A stretch of DNA of 64,000 nt from Bin55 sp963664665 (GCA_963664665.2 CAXXMH010000004.1:1116001-1180000); one strand, 5' to 3'. Counted from the first letter of the stretch, positions 24,865-34,620 are shown. Translations and numbers: made by a program. Notes: generated by a model not told the origin, from the sequence alone.

Positions 24865-25647
24865 CTACGATTGTGTCGTAGTCGGCTCGTCGCGAATAAA
24901 CACCAATTTGGTTTTGCTTGAACGCTCTTTATCGAAACGATAGCCATTGGACGAAAATCGTTTTAGACCCGCAACATTGTCGATCTTTTCAGTAACGATG
25001 TGGCGCGCCATTAATCCGCGTGCACGTTTACCGTAATAGCTCATGAATCGATAGTTGTCACGGAACTTATCTAGAAACTGACACTTTATGATGGGATACT
25101 CGATACGCGACGTGTCGATTACCTTGAAGTACTCGTCGGAGGCCAAATTGATCAGAATTGGGTTGCTTTGTTGGCTTAGTTCTTCATTGAGCCAGCCAGC
25201 AAGTCGTGAACCCCAGAACCCATACAGATTCTCAGCTCCGTTCGATTTAATCGGCAATCCCATTTCTAGTCGGTATGGGTGAATTTGGTCGAGGGGACGT
25301 AACACACCGTATAGACCAGATAGGATGCGTATGCGACGTTGTGCCGATGTCAAGTCCCGCTCACTAAGTGTAGTAGCGTCGAGTCCAAGGTACACATCGC
25401 CTCGAAACGCGAGTACAGCTTGTTTCGCGCCTTGAAAGCCCGTATCCCAGTTGCGAAAACGCTCCTCGTTAAGCGAAGCGAGATCGTCGTTGATGTTCAT
25501 TAGCGACTTAATGTCGCTCGCATTCAGTTGACTCATTGTGGCAATTAGGGATTTTGCCTCGTTGAGAAACTGAGGTTCGGTCTTTTTTCGTGACGTGGTA
25601 CGCGTATTGAAGTCGAGGTTTTTGGACGGAGAGAGGACGCTTAACAT
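24865..25647 (-). CDS. yaaA: Peroxide stress protein YaaA
   Basis: 260 residues, the normal length. It opens with the family signature 'MLSVLSPSKNLDF', followed by 'ALLAFRGDVY'-like 'AVLAFRGDVYLGLDA', 'RILSGLYGVLRPLD', 'PYRLEMG', 'INLASDEYFKVID' and 'YGKRARGLMARHI'. In E. coli YaaA limits free iron and DNA damage under peroxide stress. A monocistronic gene with an AT-rich upstream region. Confidence 0.95.
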   Translation of the reverse strand: MLSVLSPSKNLDFNTRTTSRKKTEPQFLNEAKSLIATMSQLNASDIKSLMNINDDLASLNEERFRNWDTGFQGAKQAVLAFRGDVYLGLDATTLSERDLTSAQRRIRILSGLYGVLRPLDQIHPYRLEMGLPIKSNGAENLYGFWGSRLAGWLNEELSQQSNPILINLASDEYFKVIDTSRIEYPIIKCQFLDKFRDNYRFMSYYGKRARGLMARHIVTEKIDNVAGLKRFSSNGYRFDKERSSKTKLVFIRDEPTTTQS

Positions 25648-26080
25648 GTGAAAAATGTGATCGTTTAATCGTCGTGGACCGGTATTTTGGATTATACGGC
25701 GTATTTGTTCAGTATCGTGTTACCAAGCTCCAGTTTGAGTTTGTGATGGTCGTCTAAAATCTAATTTTCTTTCAGTTAGACAAATTTGATCTTTCAAATT
25801 ACCGCACAATTGATTTCAATTAGTCGTTCGGCCTGGGACGTTTATTACTATTTGATAATAAAGGAAATAATTAGATGAAATTTGAAAATCAGGGGTGTGA
25901 GCCGTGTAAATACTCGTGATAATAGGTAATGTTCTTTCAATCAGTCGGTTGTATTCTTTCAATTGGACGCAATCGTATCTACAATTGATTCGTGTAACCA
26001 ATGTGAAAATGTGCTCTCCGCATTGACACTTCATGTTCTCCTGAGTATAACGAAAACGCCTTACGGATGCGCCTTGATCC
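25648..26080. other. AT-rich intergenic region with repeated TTCTTTCA motif
   Basis: 433 bp between divergent genes. No credible gene; a small minus-strand frame here has no coding look. The motif TCTTTCA followed by A/G occurs four times (about 25768, 25790, 25932, 25954), two of them inside near-identical TTCTTTCAAT runs. These may be binding sites or chance in AT-rich DNA. Confidence 0.3.
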
Positions 26081-27304
26081 ATGTATCCAAGATTAGCTGA
26101 AAGTCGTGTCCGTGCGGCTCTGGCTCAAGCGCGGGTAGCCTTACTTATAGGTCCAAGACAGGCAGGGAAGACCACTCTCGCCAGGCTTATAGCTGGAAAG
26201 GACATGCGTTACATGAATCTGGACGATCCAACAGTATTGTCATCAGCTGAGACGGATCCGGTAGGTTTTGTACGTGCTCTCGATAGTGGGGTGATCGACG
26301 AAATCCAACGGGTACCGAAGCTCTTGCTTGCACTCAAGACTGCTGTTGACACGGATCCTAGACCGGGGCGATTCTTGCTCACTGGTTCCGCAAATCTGAT
26401 GACGATTCCGCGAGTATCCGAGTCACTTGCTGGACGTATGTCGATGATTAGGTTGCTCCCGTTGGCACAGGCAGAAATCCGTGAACGAAGACCGACATTT
26501 CTCGAACGAGCTTTCTCTGGAGACATATTAATAGACAGTAAAGAGACAGCACTCGGTGACGATCTCCTCGAGCTCGTGCTTAAAGGCGGTTATCCGGAAC
26601 CACTGACACGGGAATCGGCTGTCGAACGCGAGATTTGGCATGAGGACTATGTGGAGGCGATCATCCAACGCGATGTACGAGATATCGCGCAGATCGGTTT
26701 ACTCAATGTGCTTCCCCGATTGCTTCGTGTACTTGCGGAATCGTCCAGCCAGCTAGTCAATTTCAGCTGCATTGGCTCGGCGCTCAACATGAATCACGTT
26801 ACGACGCGAGAGTATGTCACCCATTTGGCTAATTTGTTTCTCGTGACAGTTGTTCCACCTTGGCACAGCAATGCGTTGAAACGCATAGTCAAGACGCCGA
26901 AATTGCACTTTTTAGACTCCGGTTTACTCGCGACACTCAAACACGTCAATATTGACCGGATTCGACTAGACCGCAGTCTGCTTGGTGCGATTTTGGAGTC
27001 TTTCGTACTCAGTGAGCTTCTAAAAATCGCGTACGCGTCAATGGAACGATTGGGTTTCTATCACTTCCGCGATAAAGAAAAAAACGAAGTAGATATCGTC
27101 ATGGAGAATCGAAACGGGTATGTCGTCGGAATAGAAGTCAAAGCAAGTAGTACCGTCACAAGCGGAGACTTCAAAGGGATGCGTCGTCTGCAATCCGATG
27201 TCGGAGAACGATTTGTCGCGGGATTCGTGCTGTACGACCACGCACGCCCCGTGCCTTTCGGAGATAGACTCGCGGCTGTCCCAATCTCAGCGCTCTGGAC
27301 GTAA
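26081..27304 (+). CDS. AAA+ ATPase with DUF4143 domain
   Basis: 407 residues. The N-terminal AAA_14 ATPase has Walker A 'LIGPRQAGKTTLAR', Walker B-like 'SGVIDEIQRVPKLL' and sensor 'FLLTGSANLMTIPRV'. The C-terminal DUF4143 domain has the restriction-endonuclease-like core 'EVDIVMENRNGYVVGIEVKA' (D-x-V...E-x-K). Such proteins are widespread and often sit in mobile or defence-related surroundings; their job is unknown. It follows an AT-rich gap and has no operon partner. Confidence 0.92.
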   Translation: MYPRLAESRVRAALAQARVALLIGPRQAGKTTLARLIAGKDMRYMNLDDPTVLSSAETDPVGFVRALDSGVIDEIQRVPKLLLALKTAVDTDPRPGRFLLTGSANLMTIPRVSESLAGRMSMIRLLPLAQAEIRERRPTFLERAFSGDILIDSKETALGDDLLELVLKGGYPEPLTRESAVEREIWHEDYVEAIIQRDVRDIAQIGLLNVLPRLLRVLAESSSQLVNFSCIGSALNMNHVTTREYVTHLANLFLVTVVPPWHSNALKRIVKTPKLHFLDSGLLATLKHVNIDRIRLDRSLLGAILESFVLSELLKIAYASMERLGFYHFRDKEKNEVDIVMENRNGYVVGIEVKASSTVTSGDFKGMRRLQSDVGERFVAGFVLYDHARPVPFGDRLAAVPISALWT

Positions 27305-27535
27305 TACTTCCGAATTGCTTCGTTTTGAGACAGATCAGCTCGAATCAGAAATGAGTGTCATGTCGGCAACCCATTCCGCTCTGGCGTATTCGTCGTAGGA
27401 TTATTGCTCGAGCGGTTGTCACGTTCGTCGAGCGACCTCTGCGGCGTCAGTGAGAGTAATACTGCGGTGAATGGAACGAATACCTGACGAGCCTTCAAAT
27501 CGAGCGTAGAATCACAAAAATACAGACTACGATAA

Positions 27536-28339
27536 GTGTATTCCGAGAGAGACTTCGGTGACACCTGGCATGAAATACGGAATACGCTTAGGTTACGAGT
27601 CTATGCCACGAGCATTTCGCGATTGATTCTCATCGGCAAATCATGGAAAGGACGAGTCCGTTCACGTAACGAGGATGTCTATTGGACACGTCCTGAATTG
27701 CAGCTATGTGGCGTTGCTGATGGCATGGGAGGGTTGGACGCAGGTCATATCGCTGCACGGATGACCGCTGACGAAGTAACGCAACGGATTCGCGAGCAGG
27801 GGCCCGAAAATATGGATCGCGGCAAGCTTGAACACATCATCAAGCAGGCAAATCGTGAGATCCACGCACGAACACGCGAGTTACCGGACGTGCGCGCGAT
27901 GGGCGCAACACTCGTCATGCTGCAACTGGTCGCGGAATTAGGCTATATCTGCCACGCGGGTGACTCACGTGCATATCTCTTGCGAGACGAGGAATTCACC
28001 CAAATGACGCGGGATCACAATCTAATCAATGAGAAAATTGACCAGGGTGAAATCACTGAAGCAGAGGCCAGAACAGCACCGGCGGACAGCCGAGTCCTGC
28101 AGTGTATTGGACCAAGTCAGGTCGTGAAGCCCACCGTTGCGGAATTTGCGGTCAAACCGAAAGACTTATTCATGCTTTGCAGCGATGGGTTATCTAGCTT
28201 CGTCAGGAATGACGCATTGTCCGAGATCATGCATGAACATCGATCGAACATTAATCTTCTTTTGGATAAGTTAATTGACGCCGCTGGTGAACACGGCAGT
28301 ACCGACAACATCACGGTTGTGTTGGCTGAGGTGAACTGA
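27536..28339 (+). CDS. PP2C-type serine/threonine protein phosphatase
   Basis: Up to 267 residues from a GTG. A TTG at 27623 would start the protein just before the first conserved strand and may be the real start (238 residues). Metal-binding motifs are 'RSRNEDVYW', 'GVADGMGGLDAGH', 'CHAGDSRAYLLR', 'LMLCSDGLSSF'-like 'FMLCSDGLSSF' and 'GSTDNITVVL'. It dephosphorylates Ser/Thr residues in a Mn/Mg-dependent way; no partner kinase is seen in the window. Its stop overlaps the ATG of bolA by one base, so the two are coupled. Confidence 0.92.
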   Translation: MYSERDFGDTWHEIRNTLRLRVYATSISRLILIGKSWKGRVRSRNEDVYWTRPELQLCGVADGMGGLDAGHIAARMTADEVTQRIREQGPENMDRGKLEHIIKQANREIHARTRELPDVRAMGATLVMLQLVAELGYICHAGDSRAYLLRDEEFTQMTRDHNLINEKIDQGEITEAEARTAPADSRVLQCIGPSQVVKPTVAEFAVKPKDLFMLCSDGLSSFVRNDALSEIMHEHRSNINLLLDKLIDAAGEHGSTDNITVVLAEVN

Positions 28340-28653
28340 TGACTGTTCAAGAGACTATTGAAACGAAGCTTGCGTCGTTAGAGCCATTGCACCTTGACGT
28401 CGTGAACGAGAGTGGTAATCACAATGTTGCGCCTGGTTCGGAATCGCACTTCAAAGTCACGATTGTGAGTACACAATTCGAGGGAATGCGATTGTTGGAT
28501 CGTCACCGAATGATCAATGATCTTCTCGCGGCGGAGCTTTCGGGACCAATTCACGCGCTGGCAATTCACGCGTATACGGAAGCGAATTGGGAGAGCCGGT
28601 TCGGACAGGCACCGATGTCTCCACCGTGCCTTGGCGGTTCGAAGGCAGACTGA
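28339..28653 (+). CDS. bolA: BolA family protein
   Basis: 104 residues. The BolA fold is recognised by 'LASLEPLHLDVVNESGNH', 'ESHFKVTIVSTQFEGMRLLD', 'RHRMINDLL' and 'IHALAIHAYTEANW'. The invariant His after 'PIHAL' is the likely Fe-S/Grx ligand. BolA proteins work with monothiol glutaredoxins in iron-sulfur handling and affect morphology under stress. It is coupled to the phosphatase gene upstream and lies 7 bp before trhO. Confidence 0.93.
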   Translation: MTVQETIETKLASLEPLHLDVVNESGNHNVAPGSESHFKVTIVSTQFEGMRLLDRHRMINDLLAAELSGPIHALAIHAYTEANWESRFGQAPMSPPCLGGSKAD

Positions 28654-28660
28654 ATACGCG

Positions 28661-29572
28661 ATGAACGTCGTTTCGTTCTATCAATTTATCGACGTACAGG
28701 ACCCAATCAGTTCCGCTTCCAGCTTGCGCGAACGATTCGAGCACCTGAAAGTTGTTGGAACGGTGTTGATCGCGCGGGAAGGCATAAACGCTAGCCTCGC
28801 TCATCCAGAGCGTGGTGCATTGGAACGAGCAGTATCAGTCGTTGAAACGTCAATCGGCGCGTCGTTGCGAGCGAAATACTCAACGGCAAGAGGAGACAAT
28901 CCGGTTTTCTACCGTCTCAAGGTAAGAGCCCGCGACGAGATCATTCAATTTGGTAAGTCGCTAACGCCCACGGATCAAGTCGGAAAGCATGTATCAGCCA
29001 ACGAGTGGAACCACTTGTTGTCTGATCCCGATGTTTTGGTGCTCGATGTCCGAAACGAGTATGAAATCGAGGCTGGCGCGTTCGAAAACGCTGTTCCGAT
29101 TGGAATCAATCGATTCTCTGAGTTTGAGTCGCATGTATCTGATTTGCTAGAAGAACATGGTAAATCTGCGATTGCCATGTATTGCACAGGTGGGATACGC
29201 TGCGAAAAGGCGTCTAATTCGCTATTAGAACGTGGCGTTGAGACGGTCTATCAATTGGAAGGTGGTGTCCTCGGTTACTTGGAAACGGTTGAGCTGGAAG
29301 AAAGTCGGTGGTTGGGCGAGTGTTTCGTTTTTGATCAACGCGTATCCGTTGATTCGAGTCTATCTCAAGGTCGGTACGATCAATGCCACGCCTGCCGTAG
29401 GCCCATTAGCGAATCAGACAAACGATCAAAGCTTTACGTGAAAAGCGTGAGCTGCCCGCACTGTTTCCACGAAACCAGCGAGCAACAGAAGAAGCAGTTC
29501 CATGAACGCGCGAAACAGGAGTCGTTAGCGAGGAGTCGTGGCGAGCGTCATGTTGGTTCGCCACAGACCTAA
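28661..29572 (+). CDS. trhO: tRNA uridine(34) hydroxylase, rhodanese-like
   Basis: 303 residues from the ATG at 28661; the frame is open from 28517, but that part overlaps bolA. The N-terminal acylphosphatase-like part ('VVGTVLIAREGINASLA') precedes a rhodanese domain with the active-site loop 'MYCTGGIRCEKAS' (C175, C181). The C-terminus has a Cys cluster ('QCHACRRPIS', 'SCPHCFHE'). TrhO makes 5-hydroxyuridine at tRNA position 34. It is shorter than E. coli YceA (350). Its end overlaps the convergent tesA by 4 bases. Confidence 0.94.
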   Translation: MNVVSFYQFIDVQDPISSASSLRERFEHLKVVGTVLIAREGINASLAHPERGALERAVSVVETSIGASLRAKYSTARGDNPVFYRLKVRARDEIIQFGKSLTPTDQVGKHVSANEWNHLLSDPDVLVLDVRNEYEIEAGAFENAVPIGINRFSEFESHVSDLLEEHGKSAIAMYCTGGIRCEKASNSLLERGVETVYQLEGGVLGYLETVELEESRWLGECFVFDQRVSVDSSLSQGRYDQCHACRRPISESDKRSKLYVKSVSCPHCFHETSEQQKKQFHERAKQESLARSRGERHVGSPQT

Positions 29573-30234
29573 TCGACGGCGGTACTAAGTTCGTCCAAGT
29601 AGCGACTTAAGACCGGCCACACGTTCTCAAGGAGGCCAGGTTGACCTTCCGCTTTCGGGTGCAGACCGTCGTCCTGCATGAGTTCGTCGACCGCCGCGAC
29701 GCCATCCATTAAAAACGGAATGAGCCCTGTGTTCTTGGTTACTGAAAGCTCGGCGAACATGCTCTTGAAACCGCCAACGTATTGTGGACCGTAGTTTGGA
29801 GGCAGCTGCATGCCGGCAAGGACCACGAAAACTCCCCTTGATTGTGCGCTATCAATGAGTCCAATCAGGTTTTCACGTACGGCGTCGAGCTTATAGCCTC
29901 TCAACCCATCGTTTGCGCCTAACTCTAAAATCATGATCTGTGGCTTGACTTCATCAAGCAGAGCGTCGATTCTGACCAAGCCGTCTAAGGTCGTATGACC
30001 GCTGACGCTCGCATTGACTACACGCCAATCGGGTCGTTCAGTATCTAGCTTTTGCTGAAGGAGAGACACCCATCCCGAATCCGTGTCTATTCGGTAGGCT
30101 GCGCTGATGCTGTCACCGACCACCAAAATCGTGCGCTGTTCTTGTTGCACGGATTCAGCACCCAAGCTAGCGCCGATGCACAAGTAACCGATAAGGAGTA
30201 ACTTGGCTACTACAACAAACGAAAACGATTCCAT
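29569..30234 (-). CDS. tesA: SGNH-family lysophospholipase/arylesterase TesA
   Basis: 221 residues from the ATG at 30234; the open frame reaches 30405 but only as antisense to ybbA. A signal peptide is present ('FVVVAKLLLIGYLCIGASLG'). SGNH blocks: 'VVGDSISAAYR' (Ser), 'ELGANDGLRG' (Asn) and 'DGLHPKAEGQ' (Asp-His). A periplasmic esterase, thioesterase and lysophospholipase in E. coli. Divergent from ybbA with overlapping starts, the same neighbourhood as in E. coli. Confidence 0.92.
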   Translation of the reverse strand: MESFSFVVVAKLLLIGYLCIGASLGAESVQQEQRTILVVGDSISAAYRIDTDSGWVSLLQQKLDTERPDWRVVNASVSGHTTLDGLVRIDALLDEVKPQIMILELGANDGLRGYKLDAVRENLIGLIDSAQSRGVFVVLAGMQLPPNYGPQYVGGFKSMFAELSVTKNTGLIPFLMDGVAAVDELMQDDGLHPKAEGQPGLLENVWPVLSRYLDELSTAVD

Positions 30235-30892
30235 TCTTCGGGCAGAGGACCTTACGAAGGAAGTTGAGTTTGAGGGCTCGTCGTTAACCATTCTGCGGGA
30301 TGTTGATATTTCGATTGCTCGCGGCGAAGCCGTAGCGATCGTAGGTGAATCTGGGTCGGGTAAGACTACATTACTCGGATTGTTGGCGGGGTTAGACGTT
30401 CCCACGCGGGGGCGAGTCTGGCTTGATGGTGATGAAATCTCGGCTCTGAATGAGGATGCACGGGCGCAGGTGCGTGCACGTGCTGTTGGCTTCGTATTTC
30501 AGACATTTCAACTTATTGATAGTTTAACGGCGTTAGAAAACGTAATGCTGCCAGCTGAGCTGCGTGGGGAACGGACTGCTCGTGAAGACGCGATCCGATA
30601 CCTGGACAGGGTTGGACTGGCGAATCGGGTCAAGCACTATCCCCGACAGCTCTCGGGCGGCGAGCAGCAGCGCGTCGCAATCGCTCGAGCGTTTTGTTCC
30701 GAACCTCTAGTTTTGTTCGCGGATGAACCGACAGGTAATCTTGACACCAAAACAGGTCATCGTATCGCGGACTTGCTGTTCGACCTCAATCATGAAAATA
30801 GAACAACCTTGGTTCTCGTAACGCACGATAGAAGTCTGGCGGAGCGTTGCCAATCGACTACTGAACTTGCGGCAGGCGCCGTTATCGCATGA
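30203..30892 (+). CDS. ybbA: ABC transporter ATPase YbbA
   Basis: 229 residues from a TTG preceded by AAGGAG. Walker A 'GESGSGKTT', 'VGFVFQTFQLIDSLTALENV', signature 'LSGGEQQRVAIARA', Walker B 'VLFADEPTGNLD', switch 'THD'. It powers the permease YbbP, whose ATG overlaps the end of this gene by 4 bases. Its first 32 bases overlap the 5' end of tesA on the other strand. Confidence 0.94.
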   Translation: MATTTNENDSILRAEDLTKEVEFEGSSLTILRDVDISIARGEAVAIVGESGSGKTTLLGLLAGLDVPTRGRVWLDGDEISALNEDARAQVRARAVGFVFQTFQLIDSLTALENVMLPAELRGERTAREDAIRYLDRVGLANRVKHYPRQLSGGEQQRVAIARAFCSEPLVLFADEPTGNLDTKTGHRIADLLFDLNHENRTTLVLVTHDRSLAERCQSTTELAAGAVIA

Positions 30893-33393
30893 ATTTACGT
30901 CTCATTCTGAACTTCATTCTCAGCGATTGGCGCTCCGGTGAATTGCGTTTGTTGTTGGTCGCGTTAGCGATTGCCGTCGGCACAGTCTCTTCCATCACGC
31001 TAACCGTAGACCGTTTGCAGAAAGCGATGACGAAAGAAGCATCGGTTTTTCTCGGTGCTGATCGCAGCATCAACTCGCGTAAACCAATCCCGGACCAATT
31101 CGTACAAGAGGCGATTAATCGGGGAGTTACGACGAGCTCAATGGTTGTCTTCAATTCGATGGTCCTGTCAAGCGAAGACAAGACCAAATCACAACTTGCG
31201 AGCGTCAAAGCAGTTGAGAGCAACTATCCGTTACGGGGCAAACTTCGGGTTGCGGAAGAGCCATTCGGCCCGACCACGGAGACCACTGAGATCCCGAATC
31301 CAGGCGAGATTTGGCTTAACTCGCGATTGCTCTACACCTTAGACATTGAACTCGGTGATCAAGTGGAGGTTGGTTACGCTCCACTCACGGTCTCGCGCAT
31401 CATCGAAGCGGAACCAGACCGAGGCTTCAGCATGCTCGATTTGTCGCCGCGCGTACTAATGCGTATGGAAGACATCGATGCCACGCAAGTCATCCAGCCG
31501 GGTAGTCAGATTGACTATCGATTATTGCTCGTAGGAGACGATTCGACATTTCGTGGTCTCTATCGAGCCCTCGAACCTGACTTGGAAGGCTATCGGTGGC
31601 GGAACGTCAAGGATTCAGATGCCCGCATCGGACGAGCGTTAGATCGGGCTGAGAGTTTTTTCCTTATTGGCGGGTCAATGGCTGTGCTACTGGCTGGTGT
31701 CGCAATCGCTTTGAGTGCTAATCGGTATGCACGCCGCCATTTCGACCATGTTGGCATTTTGAAGACGCTGGGCGCGCGACCACGTACGGTGCTGTGGGGT
31801 TGCCTAGGGCTTTTATTGATTATTGGATTGATCGGGATCGCCAGTGGGCTACTTGCTGGGGTCGCGATTCATTTTGGCTTGGTTTGGTATCTAACGGAGT
31901 ACTTACTCTCTAACGTATCTGAAGTACCCGCAGCAAGCATCATGCCCGTACTGACGGGCATCGTTACCGGGTTTATTTGCCTCTTCGCGTTCGCATTGCC
32001 ACCGTTTTTAGATCTGATAGGTGTATCGCCGTTGCGTGTCATACGGCGAGACTTTCGACGTGCGGGTATGTCGTCGCTGGTTACGTACACGTGCGCGATC
32101 ACCGGCATTTTGGGACTTCTAGTCTGGTACAGTGGGAGCTGGGAATTCACGTTGTGGTTGTTACTTGGTATCGTCGCCGTAACCGTCACATTCGGCGCTG
32201 TTGCCATCGTGTTATTGCGAACCGGACGTCTGCTTGGCATGCAGGCGGGTAGCGTCTGGCGGCTTGCCTTAAGCGGACTCCAACGTCGCAATGTTGAAAA
32301 CACGGGACAAATCGTGGTTTTCAGTCTGGTCATCATGTTGCTGATGATCTTGTATCTCGTTCGATCCTCGTTAGTGGAGGAGTGGCAGGCACAACTGCCT
32401 GAGGATACGCCTAATCATGTCCTCTTCAATATTTCGCAGGACCAACGCGACGATGTCGCCCAATTTATCGACCTATATGCCTCAGATGGCGACTTAGCTG
32501 CTTTCTATGATGGAAGGGTGGTCGCCGTGAACGATGAACCCGTTCGCGAATACCAAAGTGGACGTCCAAACATGCCGGGACCGCGGCTTTCCTCGGGTCG
32601 TCAGCTAACTTGGTCCGAGGACGTACCTGACAACAATGAAGTTGTCGCAGGCGAGTGGTGGACGCCGGATGCAGAAGAAATGGAGGTCTCGGTAGAGCGG
32701 GACTACGCACGAGCTTGGGGACTCGACATTGGCGATGTTCTGTCATTCCGTGTACAAGGCCAGGTCTTTGACGTCACAATCTCAAGCTTTAGAGCGCTTG
32801 AATGGAATGAGAACGCTCAGTTCAACTTCTTTTTCATATTTTCACCCAGGGTGTTCGACGACATACCCTCCAGCTATCGAGCGATGATCTATGTTCCAGA
32901 CGAACATCGATCTGAGTTGAGTCAGTTGATCGCGCGAAATCCGACGATGACCGTCATTGATGTCGACTCGATCCTCAAGCAAGTGCAATCCGTCATCGAC
33001 CGCGTGACTATGGCGGTAGAGTGGATTTTGATTTTGGTTTTAACGTCAGGTGCTCTTGTTTTACTAGCTTCAATCCAAGCGAGTCGCGATAGTCGCATCA
33101 AGGAACATGCACTATTACGGTCGATGGGAGGAACTAAGAAACTGATCCTAGGTTCGCTCACAGCGGAGTTTCTGATACTAGGCCTAATGGCTGGGCTCGT
33201 AGCTATCGCCGGTGCGGAACTTTCACTTTACTTGATCGAAGAACAGCTGCTCGAATTTGAGTATGCGGCACGACCTGAAATCTGGATCGCCGGGTTCTTA
33301 CTTGGTGGTGGCATCGTCGCAAGCGTTGGCTATCTCTCGACGCGAAAGCTCGTTCGCTTGCCGCCGGTCACCATTCTTCGTGACGCCGGTTGA
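30889..33393 (+). CDS. ybbP: ABC transporter permease YbbP
   Basis: 834 residues with two FtsX repeats: TM1 ('LLLVALAIAVGTVSSITLTV', ~24-43), a first FtsX cluster ~250-380, a central TM pair, a second periplasmic domain and a final FtsX cluster ('ILVLTSGALVLLASIQASRD' to the end). This ten-TM layout is that of the YbbA-YbbP transporter. Substrate is not established; linkage to tesA points to lipid or lipoprotein handling at the envelope. Confidence 0.93.
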   Translation: MNLRLILNFILSDWRSGELRLLLVALAIAVGTVSSITLTVDRLQKAMTKEASVFLGADRSINSRKPIPDQFVQEAINRGVTTSSMVVFNSMVLSSEDKTKSQLASVKAVESNYPLRGKLRVAEEPFGPTTETTEIPNPGEIWLNSRLLYTLDIELGDQVEVGYAPLTVSRIIEAEPDRGFSMLDLSPRVLMRMEDIDATQVIQPGSQIDYRLLLVGDDSTFRGLYRALEPDLEGYRWRNVKDSDARIGRALDRAESFFLIGGSMAVLLAGVAIALSANRYARRHFDHVGILKTLGARPRTVLWGCLGLLLIIGLIGIASGLLAGVAIHFGLVWYLTEYLLSNVSEVPAASIMPVLTGIVTGFICLFAFALPPFLDLIGVSPLRVIRRDFRRAGMSSLVTYTCAITGILGLLVWYSGSWEFTLWLLLGIVAVTVTFGAVAIVLLRTGRLLGMQAGSVWRLALSGLQRRNVENTGQIVVFSLVIMLLMILYLVRSSLVEEWQAQLPEDTPNHVLFNISQDQRDDVAQFIDLYASDGDLAAFYDGRVVAVNDEPVREYQSGRPNMPGPRLSSGRQLTWSEDVPDNNEVVAGEWWTPDAEEMEVSVERDYARAWGLDIGDVLSFRVQGQVFDVTISSFRALEWNENAQFNFFFIFSPRVFDDIPSSYRAMIYVPDEHRSELSQLIARNPTMTVIDVDSILKQVQSVIDRVTMAVEWILILVLTSGALVLLASIQASRDSRIKEHALLRSMGGTKKLILGSLTAEFLILGLMAGLVAIAGAELSLYLIEEQLLEFEYAARPEIWIAGFLLGGGIVASVGYLSTRKLVRLPPVTILRDAG

Positions 33394-33415
33394 GTCAAAT
33401 CGAACTGATCTAAAT

Positions 33416-34258
33416 ATGTCCTCGACGTTAACGCAAGCACGAAAACGCGACATCGATCACAACAAACTGCGAAAAAAGCTAAGACGTTTGGTTGGCCGAG
33501 CCATCGGCGACTATCAGATGATCGGGCAGAACGATCGCGTGATGGTGTGTCTCTCGGGCGGGAAAGACTCGTACACGCTGCTTGAAGTTTTGATGTCGCT
33601 ACGACGTAACGCACCGATCGACTTCTCGCTGTTTGCAGTGAATGTAGATCAGAAGCAACCTGGGTTCCCACCAGATGTATTGCCTTCGTACGCGGAGTCT
33701 CTTGATGTTGAGTTCTACGCGATTGAGGAAGACACGTACTCGATCGTCAAGGACAAGACGCCCGAGGGTAAGACCTATTGTCCGATCTGTTCGCGTCTGA
33801 GGCGAGGCATCCTATATTCAGCCGCAAAACGATTCGGCGCGACCAAGATCGCATTAGGTCACCACCTTGACGATGTGGTCGAGACACTGTTCTTAAACAT
33901 GTTTTACGGCGGACGCATGAAAGCCATGCCGCCTCGTTTGCAGTCTGATGACGGCGTGCACCACGTGATACGCCCGTTGTATTACGTTCGCGAGAAAGAT
34001 ATCGAACGCTACTCTGGAGCAGTGAACCATCCGATCATCCCATGCGACCTATGCGGATCACCGGCGAATCCGCAAAGGCAGGTCATCAAAACAATGCTGC
34101 GTGAGTGGGAAGGCATCCAACCGGGTCGAGTAGAGAACATTGCCCGCGCGATCCGAACTGTCGTACCCACGCACTTAGCGGATTCTGAACTGTTCGATTT
34201 CGCTGCCCTTGAGGAATCGGTAGATTTAGAACCCATCCGGCAATTCACGATTCATTAG
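33416..34258 (+). CDS. ttcA: tRNA 2-thiocytidine(32) synthetase TtcA
   Basis: 280 residues from the ATG at 33416; the longer frame from 33257 overlaps ybbP. The PP-loop is 'CLSGGKDSYTLLEVL' (S47-S52); the Fe-S-binding Cys motifs are 'TYCPICSRLRRG' and 'CDLCGSPANPQRQ'. It uses ATP and an iron-sulfur cluster to thiolate C32 of certain tRNAs. The YheU-like gene follows after 96 bp. Confidence 0.95.
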   Translation: MSSTLTQARKRDIDHNKLRKKLRRLVGRAIGDYQMIGQNDRVMVCLSGGKDSYTLLEVLMSLRRNAPIDFSLFAVNVDQKQPGFPPDVLPSYAESLDVEFYAIEEDTYSIVKDKTPEGKTYCPICSRLRRGILYSAAKRFGATKIALGHHLDDVVETLFLNMFYGGRMKAMPPRLQSDDGVHHVIRPLYYVREKDIERYSGAVNHPIIPCDLCGSPANPQRQVIKTMLREWEGIQPGRVENIARAIRTVVPTHLADSELFDFAALEESVDLEPIRQFTIH

Positions 34259-34354
34259 TTGTGAGATCGTGCATTTCTCGATTGTCGAGTTGAGTAAGAC
34301 CGAACGAGATCCTTCGCGAGGCGTAGTTAGTCTTGTGATCGGTTGTGTTGAAAG

Positions 34355-34585
34355 TTGAAGATATCGCACAAGCTTCTATCGGGTGAGGCGTTGAATGCGT
34401 TGCTTGACGAGTTCATTACTCGCGACAGCGTGGTGTGGGATGGCTCTCTGGCGCAAAAACGCCGGCGGGTACTCGATGCACTGGACAAAGAACGCGCCGT
34501 CATCGTGTTTGACGAAGATACGAGCTCGACGCAAATCCTTACGGCCGAGGAGTTTGCGTCCAGTCAAGCGCGATCGGGTGAGTAA
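34355..34585 (+). CDS. YheU-like (UPF0270) small protein
   Basis: 76 residues starting at a TTG. It aligns by eye with the UPF0270/YheU family: 'ISHKLLSGEALNALLDEFIT' 'RD', then a charged helix 'SLAQKRRRVLDALDKERAVI' and 'VFDEDTSSTQIL'. Function unknown. It ends 35 bp before ccmA. The match is good at the start and middle but lacks the usual 'DYGxxE'. Confidence 0.65.
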   Translation: MKISHKLLSGEALNALLDEFITRDSVVWDGSLAQKRRRVLDALDKERAVIVFDEDTSSTQILTAEEFASSQARSGE

Positions 34586-34620
34586 TCGATGGTCGAGATG
34601 TCGAGAGCGAAGGTAGTGCA

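Noticed and set aside
25816..26082. 88-residue minus-strand open frame in the AT-rich gap
   Set aside because: Composition and lack of any motif or ribosome-binding site look non-coding.
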